A DNA stretch of 64,000 nt, taken from Aureimonas populi. Lineage in GTDB: Bacteria > Pseudomonadota > Alphaproteobacteria > Rhizobiales > Rhizobiaceae. The position numbers were made by a program, and so were the translations under genes. A model generated the notes under the pieces. That model searched no databases and was not told where the DNA came from. It worked only from the letters and a program-made list of their open reading frames with translations. The stretch spans positions 3,658,001 to 3,722,000 of the forward strand of contig NZ_CP072611.1 in NCBI RefSeq assembly GCF_017815515.1, written 5' to 3'. Of this stretch, positions 55,371-64,000 are shown piece after piece (positions within the stretch are counted from its first letter, which is position 1; each line of letters begins with the position of its first letter).

Positions 55371-55933
55371 GCCCTGTCCTCCCCTTCGATGGCGTCGCCT
55401 TCGCGAACCTCCACCGCGCCTTCCAGACCCGCCGCCACCGGCTCGACGAGGATATGGCCCAGATCGAGGTCGACCTCGGGCACCGCTTCGAGCGTGAACG
55501 GAATCATCACCGACGCCCCGCCGTCCGGGGCGATCTCCAGGATATCGCCGGCGCCGAAATCATGGAAGGCGATCACCTCGCCGATCACTTCGCCGTCGAG
55601 GCGGCGCGCCACGAGGCCGACGAGATCGGAGTGGTAGAACTCGTCCTCGCCCTCCCGAGGCAGCACCGAGCGGTCGACGAAGAGCTCGGTGCCGTTCAGG
55701 CGCTCGGCATGGTTGCGGTCGGCCACCTCGGCAAAGCGCACGATCACGACCGTCTTCGACAGGCGGGCCGACTTGACCGTGTAGCGCGCGCCCTTGGCGT
55801 CGAAAAGCGGGCCATAGGCGCCGATATCCTCCGGCTCCCCGGTGAAGCTCTTCACCCGCACCTCGCCCTTGATGCCATGCGCGCCACCGATGGTGGCCAG
55901 GAGGACGGGGTTGGGGAGGCTTGGTTCGTTCAC
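55367..55933 (-). CDS. rimM: 16S rRNA processing protein RimM
   Basis: 30S assembly factor that binds S19, 188 residues. [20 protein letters not shown] starts the RimM domain. The C-terminal PRC barrel has [21 protein letters not shown]. The GTG at 55933 is preferred because it puts a short lead before the core. A TTG at 55996 would overlap the GGDEF gene. Its 3' end overlaps the ABM gene. Confidence 0.94.
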   Translation of the reverse strand: MNEPSLPNPVLLATIGGAHGIKGEVRVKSFTGEPEDIGAYGPLFDAKGARYTVKSARLSKTVVIVRFAEVADRNHAERLNGTELFVDRSVLPREGEDEFYHSDLVGLVARRLDGEVIGEVIAFHDFGAGDILEIAPDGGASVMIPFTLEAVPEVDLDLGHILVEPVAAGLEGAVEVREGDAIEGEDRA

Positions 55934-55992
55934 GGACTGCGGCTTCTCGATCGAGGGACAGCCCGGCTTCTGCCGCCCGAAGGGAGCGGCGG

Positions 55993-57498
55993 TCAAGACG
56001 CGGACGGCCCGTTCACCCGCCGCCGGCCCTGCCCGGACTGCGCGTAATGGGCCTGCTTGGCTTCGTACATGCGCAGGTCGGCGCGCTTCACGGTTTCCTC
56101 CAGCCGCTCGCCCGGCGCGGACGTGGCTGCGCCGAGGGAGAAGGACAGGGTGGCGCCGGGGTAGAACTGGTTGTTGAGATCGACGAGCTTTCCGATCCTC
56201 TCCATCAGAAGCTCACCCTGCGATTCGTCGCTCGCCGGCATCAGGACCGCGAACTCGTCACCGCCGATTCGCGAGGCGTGGCAGGGCTTTTCCACCGCCT
56301 CGCCCAGAACCTCGCCGGCCCGGCGCAACAGCTCGTCGCCCGCGCCGTGGCCGAGCGTGTCGTTGATGTCCTTCAACCCGTTCAGATCCGCGATCACGAC
56401 CGTGACCGGGCGCGGGCCCTTGCGCTCGAGCCGGTTGAGCTCCTCCACATGGAAGGAACGGTTGTAGAGCTTGGTCAGCACGTCGTGGCGGCCGAGATAT
56501 TCGAGGTAAGCCTCCGCCTTCTTGCGGGCGGTGATGTCGGTCAGCGCCACTTGCACCAGCGCCCAGTCCTCCTCATGCCCCGGTAGCACGGTGAACTGCA
56601 TGTGGACATGCAGCGCTTCCCCGCCCAGCGCGTAGTTCACCACCTCGCGGCTCTGGAAGAACTTGCCGTTCCACAGATCGACGAGCTGCTCGCGGAAATG
56701 CTCCTGCATGGAATCGCGGAACACGTCGCCGAGACGTGCCAGAAGCTCGTCCTTGCTCGCGGCTTCGAAGAGCTCCAGCGTGTGGATGTTCACGTCGAGG
56801 ACGCGAATCTCGCTCATGCACCGCGCGACGAAGTCGGGATGCACGTCGGTGAAGGTGCGGAAATCCGAGACGCCGCGCTCGCGAAGGTCGTCCATCAGCC
56901 GCTTGACGGCCGAGAAGTCCTCCACCCAGAGCGACACGGGGGAATGGGCGAAGAGCCATTTGGAATAAGCGTCGCTGCGCGCGGCGCGCCGGCGCGCCTC
57001 CTCGCGCTCCGTCACGTCCTCGGTCGAGACGAGGACGCGCGACCAGTCCTGCTCGTGGCCGGGAAGGACACGCGCCCTGATCTGGATGTCGAGGCGGCGC
57101 CCCCCGATCGTGTGGTTGACGGCCATGCCCGCGAAACCGAGATCGCCCTCCCACAACTGGACGAGCTCCTCCAGATGCGTTTCCAGCATCTCCCCGGCAA
57201 AGATCAGGCCGAGATTGCTCTTGAGCTGCTCGAGGCTCTCCGCCTCGAAGAGCGCCAGCACCTGCGAATTGACGGCCAGAATGTCGATGGAGCCGGAACA
57301 TTGCGCCACGCGGGACAGATCCTCGCGCAGGAAGGAGCGAAGGTCGGTGAGCCCCTCGGCGCGCCACTGCTCGAGGCGGCGCTTCGTCGCGCTGAAATCC
57401 TCCAGCCAGAGCGGGATCGGCGCGAGGTCGAAGACGTCGAGGCCGGAGGCCATGTCGTTGGCGGCTTCCGGCAGGGGGCGGGCTGGGCTGGAAGGCAT
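55993..57498 (-). CDS. PAS-PAS-GGDEF diguanylate cyclase
   Basis: 501 residues, no membrane segment. Two tandem PAS-like modules, about residues 24-165 and 180-330, share the pattern LWLEDFSATKRRLEQWRAEG and LWVEDFSAVKRLMDDLRERG, a clear internal duplication. The GGDEF domain at about 345-500 has SRIGGDEFAVLMPASDE with the intact site. The ATG at 57498 is chosen over the TTG at 57501. It lies between rpsP and rimM, which are usually adjacent. The signal sensed is unknown. Confidence 0.9.
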   Translation of the reverse strand: MPSSPARPLPEAANDMASGLDVFDLAPIPLWLEDFSATKRRLEQWRAEGLTDLRSFLREDLSRVAQCSGSIDILAVNSQVLALFEAESLEQLKSNLGLIFAGEMLETHLEELVQLWEGDLGFAGMAVNHTIGGRRLDIQIRARVLPGHEQDWSRVLVSTEDVTEREEARRRAARSDAYSKWLFAHSPVSLWVEDFSAVKRLMDDLRERGVSDFRTFTDVHPDFVARCMSEIRVLDVNIHTLELFEAASKDELLARLGDVFRDSMQEHFREQLVDLWNGKFFQSREVVNYALGGEALHVHMQFTVLPGHEEDWALVQVALTDITARKKAEAYLEYLGRHDVLTKLYNRSFHVEELNRLERKGPRPVTVVIADLNGLKDINDTLGHGAGDELLRRAGEVLGEAVEKPCHASRIGGDEFAVLMPASDESQGELLMERIGKLVDLNNQFYPGATLSFSLGAATSAPGERLEETVKRADLRMYEAKQAHYAQSGQGRRRVNGPSAS

Positions 57499-57553
57499 CA
57501 AGGGTAGCGTCCGGGGCGCGAGTGAACGTCAGGCGACACCGATCATAGCTTCC

Positions 57554-57583
57554 CAAAAGGAAACGGCGCTCGAAAAGCGCCGT
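57554..57583 (-). terminator. terminator of rpsP
   Basis: On the minus strand ACGGCGCT (57583-57576) pairs with AGCGCCGT (57570-57563) across a 5-base loop, followed by TTCCTTTT. It separates rpsP from the PAS-GGDEF gene. Confidence 0.75.
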
Positions 57584-57613
57584 CTCCCATGCTTTTTTTC
57601 GATAAGCCGTCGC

Positions 57614-58003
57614 TTACTCGGCCGCGGCTTCCGCCTCGCCCGCCGCTTTGGCGGCGGCTTCGCGGGCATCTTCCTCACGCTGCTTGCGCTCGGCCTCGCG
57701 CTCCTGGGCCTTCTTGCCCGGCAGGCCCTTGGTCGGGTTCTGGCGCTCGGGGCGGTTGGCGATGCCCGCCTTGTCCAGGAAACGCAGCACGCGATCGGTG
57801 GGCTGGGCGCCCTCGCCGAGCCAGTGCTTGATGCGCTCCTCCTTCAGCGTCACGCGCTCGGCGTCCTTGGGCAGCATCGGGTTCCACGAGCCCACGGTCT
57901 CGATGAAGCGGCCGTCGCGCGGCGCGCGGGCGTCGGCGATGACGACATGGTAGTAGGGGCGCTTCTTGGAACCTGCGCGCGCAAGGCGAATCTTCAGCGA
58001 CAT
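57614..58003 (-). CDS. rpsP: 30S ribosomal protein S16
   Basis: 129 residues. The core [20 protein letters not shown] to [10 protein letters not shown] is normal. The C-terminal 45 residues are Ala/Glu/Lys-rich and extend it beyond the roughly 82 residues of E. coli. The ATG at 58003 is used. It follows the chorismate mutase gene by 25 bases. Confidence 0.96.
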   Translation of the reverse strand: MSLKIRLARAGSKKRPYYHVVIADARAPRDGRFIETVGSWNPMLPKDAERVTLKEERIKHWLGEGAQPTDRVLRFLDKAGIANRPERQNPTKGLPGKKAQEREAERKQREEDAREAAAKAAGEAEAAAE

Positions 58004-58028
58004 TTCATTTCTCCTGACGGTCGTCTGA

Positions 58029-58355
58029 TCAAAGGGATTGGCTGTTCTTCTCCGAGGCGATCGCCTCGTGATGGCGGATAACCTCGCGGACGATGAAGTT
58101 GAGGAACTTCTCCGCGAAGTCGGGATCGAGATCGGCATCTTCGGCAAGCCGCCGCAGCCGGGCGATCTGCTGCTGCTCGCGCGCCGGATCGGATGGCGGC
58201 AGGCCATGCTCTGCCTTCAGGCGGCCGACCGCCTGCGTGCGCCGGAACCGCTCGGCCAGCATGTGAACGAGCGCGGCGTCGATATTGTCGATCGAGCAGC
58301 GAATCTCGCTCAGCATGGCGCGGGCGTCGTCGTCCTGTCTGTCCATGTGCGTCAC
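58029..58355 (-). CDS. chorismate mutase (AroQ type)
   Basis: Converts chorismate to prephenate, about 108 residues, all helical. [20 protein letters not shown] contains the usual Arg, with [20 protein letters not shown], and [16 protein letters not shown] ends it. The GTG at 58355 overlaps the ffh stop as GTGA; the ATG at 58346 is the alternative. A chorismate mutase gene between ffh and rpsP is common in Hyphomicrobiales. Confidence 0.9.
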   Translation of the reverse strand: MTHMDRQDDDARAMLSEIRCSIDNIDAALVHMLAERFRRTQAVGRLKAEHGLPPSDPAREQQQIARLRRLAEDADLDPDFAEKFLNFIVREVIRHHEAIASEKNSQSL

Positions 58356-59908
58356 TTCTTCCTGGGCAGTCCGGGAAGGCCGCCGGGAAGCCCCGGCAGG
58401 CCGCCGCTACCGAAGCCGGGCGGGAGTCCTTTCGGCAGGCCGCCGCCCAGCCCTCCCAGGCCGCCGCCCTGCATGGCCTTGGCCATCTCCTCGATCTGCC
58501 TGGGGTCCATCTTCGACAGGTCCGGCATACCGGCGGGCATTCCCCCGCCCGGCAGCCCCATCTTGGCGCCGAGGCCGCCCATGAGCTTGCCCATGATGCC
58601 GGGGCCCTTGCCCTTGCCCACGGCCTTCATCATGTCGGCCATCTGCCGGTGCATCTTCAGAAGCTTGTTGATATCGGCCGAGGACGTGCCAGAGCCGGCC
58701 GCGATGCGCTTCTTGCGCGAATGCTTGAGCGCATCCGGGTTGGCGCGCTCGTAGGCGGTCATCGAGGAGATGATGGCAAGCTGGCGCTTGAGGAGCCTGT
58801 CGTCGAGGCCGGCCCCCGCGATCTGGTCCTTCATCTTCGCCACGCCGGGCATCATGCCCATCAGGCCGCCGAGGCCGCCCATCTTCTGCATCTGGCCGAT
58901 CTGGTCGGCGAGGTCGTTCAAATCGAACTTCCCCGACTGCATCTTCTTCGCCATCGCCGCCGCGCGCTCGGCGTCGATATTCTCGGCGGCGCGCTCCACG
59001 AGGGAGACGATGTCGCCCATGCCCAGGATGCGGTCGGCGACGCGCGAGGGGTGGAACTCCTCCAGCGCATCCATCTTCTCGCCGGTGCCGAGAAGCTTGA
59101 TCGGCTTGCCTGTGACGGCGCGCATGGAGAGCGCGGCGCCCCCGCGCCCGTCGCCGTCCACGCGCGTGAGGACGATGCCGGTAATGCCCACGCGCCCGTC
59201 GAAGGAGCGCGCCAGGTTCACCGCGTCCTGGCCCGTCAGGCTGTCGGCGACCAGCAGGATCTCGTGCGGGGTCGAGCGCGCCTTGATCTCGGCCATCTCG
59301 GCCATCAGCGGCTCGTCGATATGGGTGCGGCCGGCCGTGTCGAGAATGAGGATGTCGTAGCCGCCCAGGCGCGCGGCCTGGCTGGCGCGCACGGCGATCT
59401 CGACCGGGCCTTGTCCCGGGATGATCGGCAGCGTGGCGACGCCGGTCTGCTCGCCCAGCACCCGGAGCTGCTCCTGCGCGGCCGGGCGGCGCGTGTCGAG
59501 CGAGGCCATCAGCACACGCTTCTTCTGCCGCTCCGTGAAGCGTTTGGCGATCTTGCCCGTGGTGGTCGTCTTGCCCGAGCCCTGAAGGCCGACCATCATG
59601 ACCGTGACCGGCGCCGGGGCGTTGAGGTCGATGGAGACGCCTTCCGTGCCGAGCGTGGCGACCAGCTCGTCATGGACGATCTTGACGACCATCTGGCCGG
59701 GCTTGATCGACTTCAGAATCTCGGCGCCGACCGCCTTCTCCTTCACCCGGTCGGTGAAGGAGCGCACCACCTCCAGCGCGACGTCCGCCTCCAGCAGTGC
59801 CCGGCGCACCTCGCGCAGCGCGGCGGAGACATCGGCCTCCGACAATGCGCCGCGGCCGGTAAGGCCGTTCAGGATGGACCCGAGGCGGTCCTGAAGGGAA
59901 GAGAACAT
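58352..59908 (-). CDS. ffh: signal recognition particle protein Ffh
   Basis: SRP GTPase that brings ribosomes with nascent membrane proteins to FtsY, 518 residues. The N and G domains have GLQGSGKTTT, LDTAGRTH and [15 protein letters not shown]. The M domain is Met- and Gly-rich, ending in LPGGGMPAGMPDLSK and glycine-leucine repeats. FtsY is encoded at the end of this window. Confidence 0.97.
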   Translation of the reverse strand: MFSSLQDRLGSILNGLTGRGALSEADVSAALREVRRALLEADVALEVVRSFTDRVKEKAVGAEILKSIKPGQMVVKIVHDELVATLGTEGVSIDLNAPAPVTVMMVGLQGSGKTTTTGKIAKRFTERQKKRVLMASLDTRRPAAQEQLRVLGEQTGVATLPIIPGQGPVEIAVRASQAARLGGYDILILDTAGRTHIDEPLMAEMAEIKARSTPHEILLVADSLTGQDAVNLARSFDGRVGITGIVLTRVDGDGRGGAALSMRAVTGKPIKLLGTGEKMDALEEFHPSRVADRILGMGDIVSLVERAAENIDAERAAAMAKKMQSGKFDLNDLADQIGQMQKMGGLGGLMGMMPGVAKMKDQIAGAGLDDRLLKRQLAIISSMTAYERANPDALKHSRKKRIAAGSGTSSADINKLLKMHRQMADMMKAVGKGKGPGIMGKLMGGLGAKMGLPGGGMPAGMPDLSKMDPRQIEEMAKAMQGGGLGGLGGGLPKGLPPGFGSGGLPGLPGGLPGLPRKK

Positions 59909-60273
59909 CGGCTACACCTTTTCCATTCGGCTGGCCCCGGCTAGGCCGCGAGCCCGGAGAATGGGGACGATCCATCCCCGATCCAACCGCTCGACGCCAA
60001 AGCGGAACACCTCCGCGGGCGAAACTCGCTGGCGGAGGGTGGCCTCCATGCGGCTCCTGAGGAGGGACATGGTCGGCGGGTCGCGGACGGATCGGTCGCG
60101 GATTTGGGAACATCTTCAACAGCGATACCCGCCCAAAGTCAAGGGCCGCCACCCTCGCCGTCCCTCGGCGCTTGGCAAGCGCACATTATCGCAGTTTAAA
60201 GGATCGCGGCGGCGGGGCGTGCGTTGTGGGGGGCGCGGCACGCTTTTCATGGAGGCCGCCGGAGTTCGTGCCC
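59909..60273. other. divergent region between ffh and the EEP gene
   Basis: About 365 bases with no confident gene. It must hold the ffh promoter and possibly one for the plus-strand gene. GGGGA (59962-59966) and TCCCC (59974-59978) pair near the ffh start. The SRP RNA was looked for and not found. Confidence 0.5.
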
Positions 60274-61362
60274 ATGCTGCTGACGACGAGCGTCGCGACA
60301 CTGACCTTCCTGGCCGCCGCGGCCACGATTCTCTCCTTCCTCAAGATTCCCCACGGCTTCGTGCGGGTTTTCTCCTTCCCCCGCATCCAGATACTCCTCG
60401 TCGCGCTCGGTCTCCTGGTCGTCACCTTCGTCTGGATCGAGGACGGCGTGCTGGACGCGATCCTCGTCGTTACCCTCGTCAGCGTCATCGTCGCTCAGGG
60501 CTTCTCGATCGCCCAGTTCACGCCCCTTCGAGGCAAGGAATCCATCCAGTACGAGGGAGACCCGGATGGGCCGAACACGGTCTCGATCCTCTCCTTCAAC
60601 GTCAAGGAATCGAACGAGAAGTTCGCGCTCGCCATAGAGACCACGAGGCGCAGCGACCCGGACCTCGCGCTCTTCATGGAGACCGACCGGAAATGGGCGG
60701 ACGCGCTGGAGCCGCTGCGGGAGCGCTACCCGCACGTCGTCTCCCATCCGCTGGAGAATTCCTACGGGATGATCCTCTTCTCGCGGCTGGAGCTGGTTGA
60801 GGCGCGGGTGGACTATCTGGTGATGGACGAGGTTCCCTCCATCGTCGCCACCGTGGCGCTCAGGGACGGGCAGCGCTTCCGCCTCTACTGCATCCACCCC
60901 GAGCCGCCCGTGCCGCATGTCGATTCGCTCGGCCGCGACGCGGAACTCGTGGTGGTGGCCGGGCTGGTGGAGAACGACACGCTTCCCGCGCTGGTGACGG
61001 GCGATCTCAACGACGTGGCATGGTCCAACACCACGCGCCTGTTCCAGCGGCTCTCGCGCCTTCTCGACCCGCGCGTGGGGCGCGGCTTCTACAACACGTT
61101 CGACGCGCGCTTCTTCTTCCTGCGCTGGCCGCTCGACCATCTCTTCCACGACGCGCGCTTCCACCTCGTGGAGATGAAGCGGATGCCGGCCTCCGGCTCG
61201 GACCATTTCCCGATGTACTTCAAGCTGGCGCTGACCGGTCGCTCGGACGAGGCGGAGATGCCCGACGAGGCCGACGAAAACGACCGCGAGGAGGCTCGCG
61301 AGATCCGGCGGGAGGGCCGCAAGCTCGAACGGGACCCCGTGGGCACGGATTGGGAAGGCTGA
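60274..61362 (+). CDS. endonuclease/exonuclease/phosphatase (EEP) family membrane protein
   Basis: 362 residues. Two or three hydrophobic helices lie in residues 1-85, then an EEP domain. Motifs are LSFNVKESNEKFALAIE, LFMETDRKWADALEPL, TGDLNDVAWSNTT and SGSDHFPMYF, which carry the metal and catalytic residues (Glu, Asp/Asn, His). The C terminus is acidic. Members cleave phosphodiesters, including DNA or lipids; the substrate is unknown. GGAG lies nine bases before the ATG at 60274. A GTG at 60268 is also possible. It sits between ffh and dapF. Confidence 0.82.
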   Translation: MLLTTSVATLTFLAAAATILSFLKIPHGFVRVFSFPRIQILLVALGLLVVTFVWIEDGVLDAILVVTLVSVIVAQGFSIAQFTPLRGKESIQYEGDPDGPNTVSILSFNVKESNEKFALAIETTRRSDPDLALFMETDRKWADALEPLRERYPHVVSHPLENSYGMILFSRLELVEARVDYLVMDEVPSIVATVALRDGQRFRLYCIHPEPPVPHVDSLGRDAELVVVAGLVENDTLPALVTGDLNDVAWSNTTRLFQRLSRLLDPRVGRGFYNTFDARFFFLRWPLDHLFHDARFHLVEMKRMPASGSDHFPMYFKLALTGRSDEAEMPDEADENDREEAREIRREGRKLERDPVGTDWEG

Positions 61363-61422
61363 GGGGGCCGCCTCCTATACGGCTGCTGGCGTCTTGCGCG
61401 AAGCTTTGCCATATAGGCGCGC

Positions 61423-62307
61423 ATGAACGCGACTGTGCCCTTTGCGAGGATGAACGGCCTCGGCAACGAGATTCTCGTGGCCGACATGCGCGGGCGTGAC
61501 GACAGGATCACGCCCGAGGCCGCCCGCGCGCTCGCCGCCCGCCTCGAGACGCATTTCGACCAGATCATGGCCATCCACGATGCCGTGACGGACGGAACCG
61601 ACGCTTATATCCGCATCGTCAATGCCGACGGGACGGAGGCGCAGGCCTGCGGCAACGGCACACGCTGCGTGGTGCAGGCGCTCGGCGCGCAGACGGGCCA
61701 GCGCGAATTCCTGTTCCAGACCCGCGCCGGCATCCTCGAGGCGCGCGAGCACGAGGATGGGTCGATCTCCGTCGACATGGGGCGCCCTCGCTTCGGCTGG
61801 CGCGACATTCCCCTGTCCGAGGAATTCGCCGATACGCGCGCCATCGAACTCCAGATCGGCCCCATAGACGCGCCGGTGCTGCATTCCCCCTCCGTCGCCT
61901 CCATGGGCAACCCGCATGCGGTGTTCTGGGTGAGCGAGGACGTGTGGAGCTACGCGCTGGACCGTTTCGGCCCGGTGCTGGAGAACCACCCGCTCTTTCC
62001 CGAGCGCTGCAATATCTCCCTCGCGCAGGTCACGGGCCGGGGCGCGATGACCATCCGCACCTGGGAGCGCGGCGTCGGGCTGACGCGCGCCTGCGGCTCG
62101 GCCGCCTGCGCGGCCGCCGTCTGCGGCGCGCGCACCGGGCGCACGGACAGGCGCGTCACCGTCACCGTGCCGGGCGGCGACCTCCTCATCGAATGGCGCG
62201 AGGACGACCACGTGCTGATGACCGGGCCGGCGCAGTGGGAGTGGTCGGGAACGCTGGACCCCGCGACCGGCGACCATGTGCGCGACCGGCAGGAGGGCGC
62301 GGCGTGA
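61423..62307 (+). CDS. dapF: diaminopimelate epimerase
   Basis: Converts L,L- to meso-diaminopimelate for lysine and peptidoglycan, 294 residues. Catalytic cysteines are in [11 protein letters not shown] and [12 protein letters not shown]. The first-shell [15 protein letters not shown] is also present. It overlaps mtaB by four bases (GTGA). Confidence 0.96.
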   Translation: MNATVPFARMNGLGNEILVADMRGRDDRITPEAARALAARLETHFDQIMAIHDAVTDGTDAYIRIVNADGTEAQACGNGTRCVVQALGAQTGQREFLFQTRAGILEAREHEDGSISVDMGRPRFGWRDIPLSEEFADTRAIELQIGPIDAPVLHSPSVASMGNPHAVFWVSEDVWSYALDRFGPVLENHPLFPERCNISLAQVTGRGAMTIRTWERGVGLTRACGSAACAAAVCGARTGRTDRRVTVTVPGGDLLIEWREDDHVLMTGPAQWEWSGTLDPATGDHVRDRQEGAA

Positions 62308-63590
62308 GCGGCATCGAGGTCGTCTCCTTCGGCTGCCGCCTCAACACCTACGAGGCCGAGGTGATGAAGCGCGAGGCCGGCGCGGCGGGGCTGGGGGAGG
62401 ACGGACGCAAGGCCATCCTCATCAATAGCTGCGCGGTGACGGGCGAGGCCGTGCGCCAGGCGCGCCAGGCCGTGCGCCGCGCGCGGCGCGAGAACCCGGA
62501 CGCGCGCATCGTCGTCACCGGCTGCGCCGCGCAGACGGACGGGGCCAGCTTCGCCGCCATGGCCGAGGTGGACGCGGTTCTGGGTAACGAGGACAAGCTG
62601 AAGGCCGCCAGCTACCGCGCCCTGCCCGATTTCGGCGTGTCGGCGCAGGAGAAGATCCTCGTCAACGACATCATGAGCGTGACCGAGACGGCCGGGCACA
62701 TGGTGGACGCCATCGAGGGCCGCGCCCGCGCCATCGTGCAGGTGCAGAACGGCTGCGACCACCGCTGCACCTTCTGCATCATCCCCTTCGGACGCGGCAA
62801 TTCGCGCTCCGTGCCGATGGGCGCGGCGGTGGACCAGATCAAGCGCCTTGTCGCCAACGGCTATCGCGAGGTGGTGCTGTCGGGGGTCGACATGACGAGC
62901 TGGGGCGCGGACCTGCCCGGCAGGCCGAAGCTCGGCATCCTCGTGCAGTCCATCCTGCGCCACGTGCCCGATCTGGAGCGGCTGCGCCTGTCCTCCATCG
63001 ATTCGGTGGAGGCCGACGAGGCCCTGATCGAGGCCATCGGCTCGGAAAGGCGGCTGATGCCCCATCTCCACCTTTCGCTCCAGGCGGGCGACGACATGGT
63101 GCTCAAGCGCATGAAGCGCCGGCACCTGCGCGATGATTCGATCCGCTTCTGCCAGGACATGCGACAGGCCCGGCCAGACATCGTCTACGGTGCGGACCTC
63201 ATCGCCGGCTTCCCCACCGAGACGGAAGCCATGTTCGCCAACACGCTGAAGCTGGTGGAGGAATGCGGCCTGACGCATCTCCACGTCTTCCCCTTCTCCC
63301 CGCGCCAGGGCACGCCCGCCGCGCGGATGCCGCAGGTGGACCGGGCCGTCGCCAAGGAGCGGGCGGCCCGCTTGCGCGCGGCCGGGGCCAGGGCGGTGGA
63401 GCGGCACCTGCAATCGCGCCTCGGCACGCGCCAGCGCGTGCTGGTGGAGCGAGAGGGCCTGGGCCGCGCGGAGGACTTCACACTGGTTTCGCTGGCCCAT
63501 GGCCTCCCCGGCGAGGTCGCGGACACTATCATCATCGGGACGGAGCGCGAACGCCTGGTCGGCGTCCCGCCGCAAGCCGTCGCCGCCTGA
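62304..63590 (+). CDS. mtaB: tRNA t6A37 methylthiotransferase MtaB
   Basis: Radical-SAM enzyme adding a methylthio group to t6A37 of tRNA, 428 residues. The N-terminal MTTase domain has [22 protein letters not shown] and VTGCAAQTD. The radical-SAM cluster site is [13 protein letters not shown] domain ends the protein. The GTG at 62304 overlaps dapF. The dapF-mtaB-ftsY order is typical in Hyphomicrobiales. Confidence 0.95.
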   Translation: MSGIEVVSFGCRLNTYEAEVMKREAGAAGLGEDGRKAILINSCAVTGEAVRQARQAVRRARRENPDARIVVTGCAAQTDGASFAAMAEVDAVLGNEDKLKAASYRALPDFGVSAQEKILVNDIMSVTETAGHMVDAIEGRARAIVQVQNGCDHRCTFCIIPFGRGNSRSVPMGAAVDQIKRLVANGYREVVLSGVDMTSWGADLPGRPKLGILVQSILRHVPDLERLRLSSIDSVEADEALIEAIGSERRLMPHLHLSLQAGDDMVLKRMKRRHLRDDSIRFCQDMRQARPDIVYGADLIAGFPTETEAMFANTLKLVEECGLTHLHVFPFSPRQGTPAARMPQVDRAVAKERAARLRAAGARAVERHLQSRLGTRQRVLVEREGLGRAEDFTLVSLAHGLPGEVADTIIIGTERERLVGVPPQAVAA

Positions 63591-63618
63591 CCAACACGGA
63601 AAAAGGACCCTATCGCCC

Positions 63619-64000
63619 ATGGCCGAGGAAAAAGGCTTTTTCCGCCGCATCTTCTCCTTCGGACAGCAGCCGGAAGCCGACCGTTCGGCCGAGCGCGAGA
63701 ACCTCGTCGCCGCGCCCGACATCGCGGCCAGGGCTCCCGGCTCGCCGGACGCAGACACGCATCACCCGGCTGCCGCCTCCACCGATACGGACACGGAAGC
63801 GGGCGCGGATGTGAACGCGCCCGACAGCGGCGGCATCGAGCCGCTGATTTCCGCGAACGCGACGGCGGAAAAAAAAACTCTGAAATCGGAGAGCTAGACG
63901 GGCCTGCCGCCGCCTCCGGCACCGACTTCCTGGAAGCGCCGCTTTTGCCCGCCGAAGAGGCCCCGGCCCCCGTTTCAGAGGACTTCTCCTGGCTGGACGA
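63619..64000 (+). CDS. ftsY: SRP receptor FtsY, N-terminal part, with frame break at an A9 run
   Basis: The start MAEEKGFFRRIFSFGQ and the acidic, Pro/Ala-rich region match the N terminus of alphaproteobacterial FtsY, the membrane receptor for Ffh. The frame from the ATG at 63619 stops at the TAG at 63895-63897, soon after nine A at 63869-63877. Shifting to the -1 frame at the A run restores an open acidic frame (NSEIGELDGPAAAS, later LPAEEAPAPVSEDFSWL) to the window edge. The break may be an assembly error, slippage, or a real mutation. The NG GTPase domain lies beyond base 64000. Confidence 0.75.

Noticed and set aside
58380..58480. Glycine/leucine repeat at the end of ffh as a separate repeat element
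   Set aside because: It is the low-complexity C-terminal tail of the Ffh M domain, common in alphaproteobacteria, not a DNA repeat family.
59909..60171. Possible SRP RNA (ffs) beside ffh
   Set aside because: The conserved GGAAGCA-type apical loop and flanking stem of bacterial SRP RNA were not found.

Overview
The window is one continuous piece of a GC-rich alphaproteobacterial chromosome. Gene order points to the Hyphomicrobiales (Rhizobiales). The blocks rplU-rpmA-obgE-proBA-nadD-rsfS-rlmH-envC-ctpA-deacetylase-rppH, atpHAGDC, priA, sdhCDAB, and ffh-rpsP-rimM-trmD-rplS followed by dapF-mtaB-ftsY are the usual arrangement there. The family cannot be fixed from sequence alone; an Aurantimonadaceae-like organism is a guess. 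No rRNA, tRNA, CRISPR array, insertion sequence or prophage was seen.

Layout. 1-2510: the end of a polyamine-type ABC transporter operon (ATPase tail, two permeases, a nitrilase-family hydrolase). 2517-7111: PPK2, aldose epimerase, SMP-30 lactonase, FAH-family hydrolase and a TauE/SafE exporter. 7164-10538: a solitary PstS with a possible Pho box, and a chemoreceptor. 10605-18040: TypA, a 72-residue tandem-motif protein, an M3 peptidase, a MarR/Bcr-CflA drug-efflux pair and a luciferase-like oxidoreductase. 18259-33236: the long rplU-to-rppH housekeeping run, covering ribosome and proline biogenesis, NAD, and envelope remodelling. 33344-41396 (minus strand): F1 ATP synthase, a DUF4345-like membrane protein and PriA. 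41628-44156: transaldolase, then a stress group (Dps, DUF302, exported MsrA). 44277-49000 (minus): succinate dehydrogenase, split by an APP1-type phosphatase. 49142-52367: GNAT, a diguanylate cyclase and LeuC. 52722-59908 (minus): the L19/TrmD/RimM/S16/Ffh translation and SRP block, with added genes. 60274-64000: an EEP-family protein, DapF, MtaB and the start of FtsY.

Three features recur. First, otherwise conserved housekeeping blocks carry extra regulatory or sensory genes. Three separate cyclic-di-GMP genes sit inside or beside such blocks (ctpA/deacetylase, sdh/leuC, rpsP/rimM). Second, several leaders look as if they control expression at the RNA level. The 5' leader of typA holds an intrinsic-terminator-like hairpin. 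leuC is preceded by a short ORF ending near adjacent CTT-CTA leucine codons, followed at once by a hairpin with a T run. Third, many genes are translationally coupled through ATGA/GTGA overlaps, and GTG or TTG starts are common.

The most notable observations are these: a 64-codon ORF that exactly fills the gap between atpD and atpC; an A9 homopolymer that breaks the ftsY reading frame; the typA and leuC attenuator-like leaders; and the tandem-motif small protein opposite typA.
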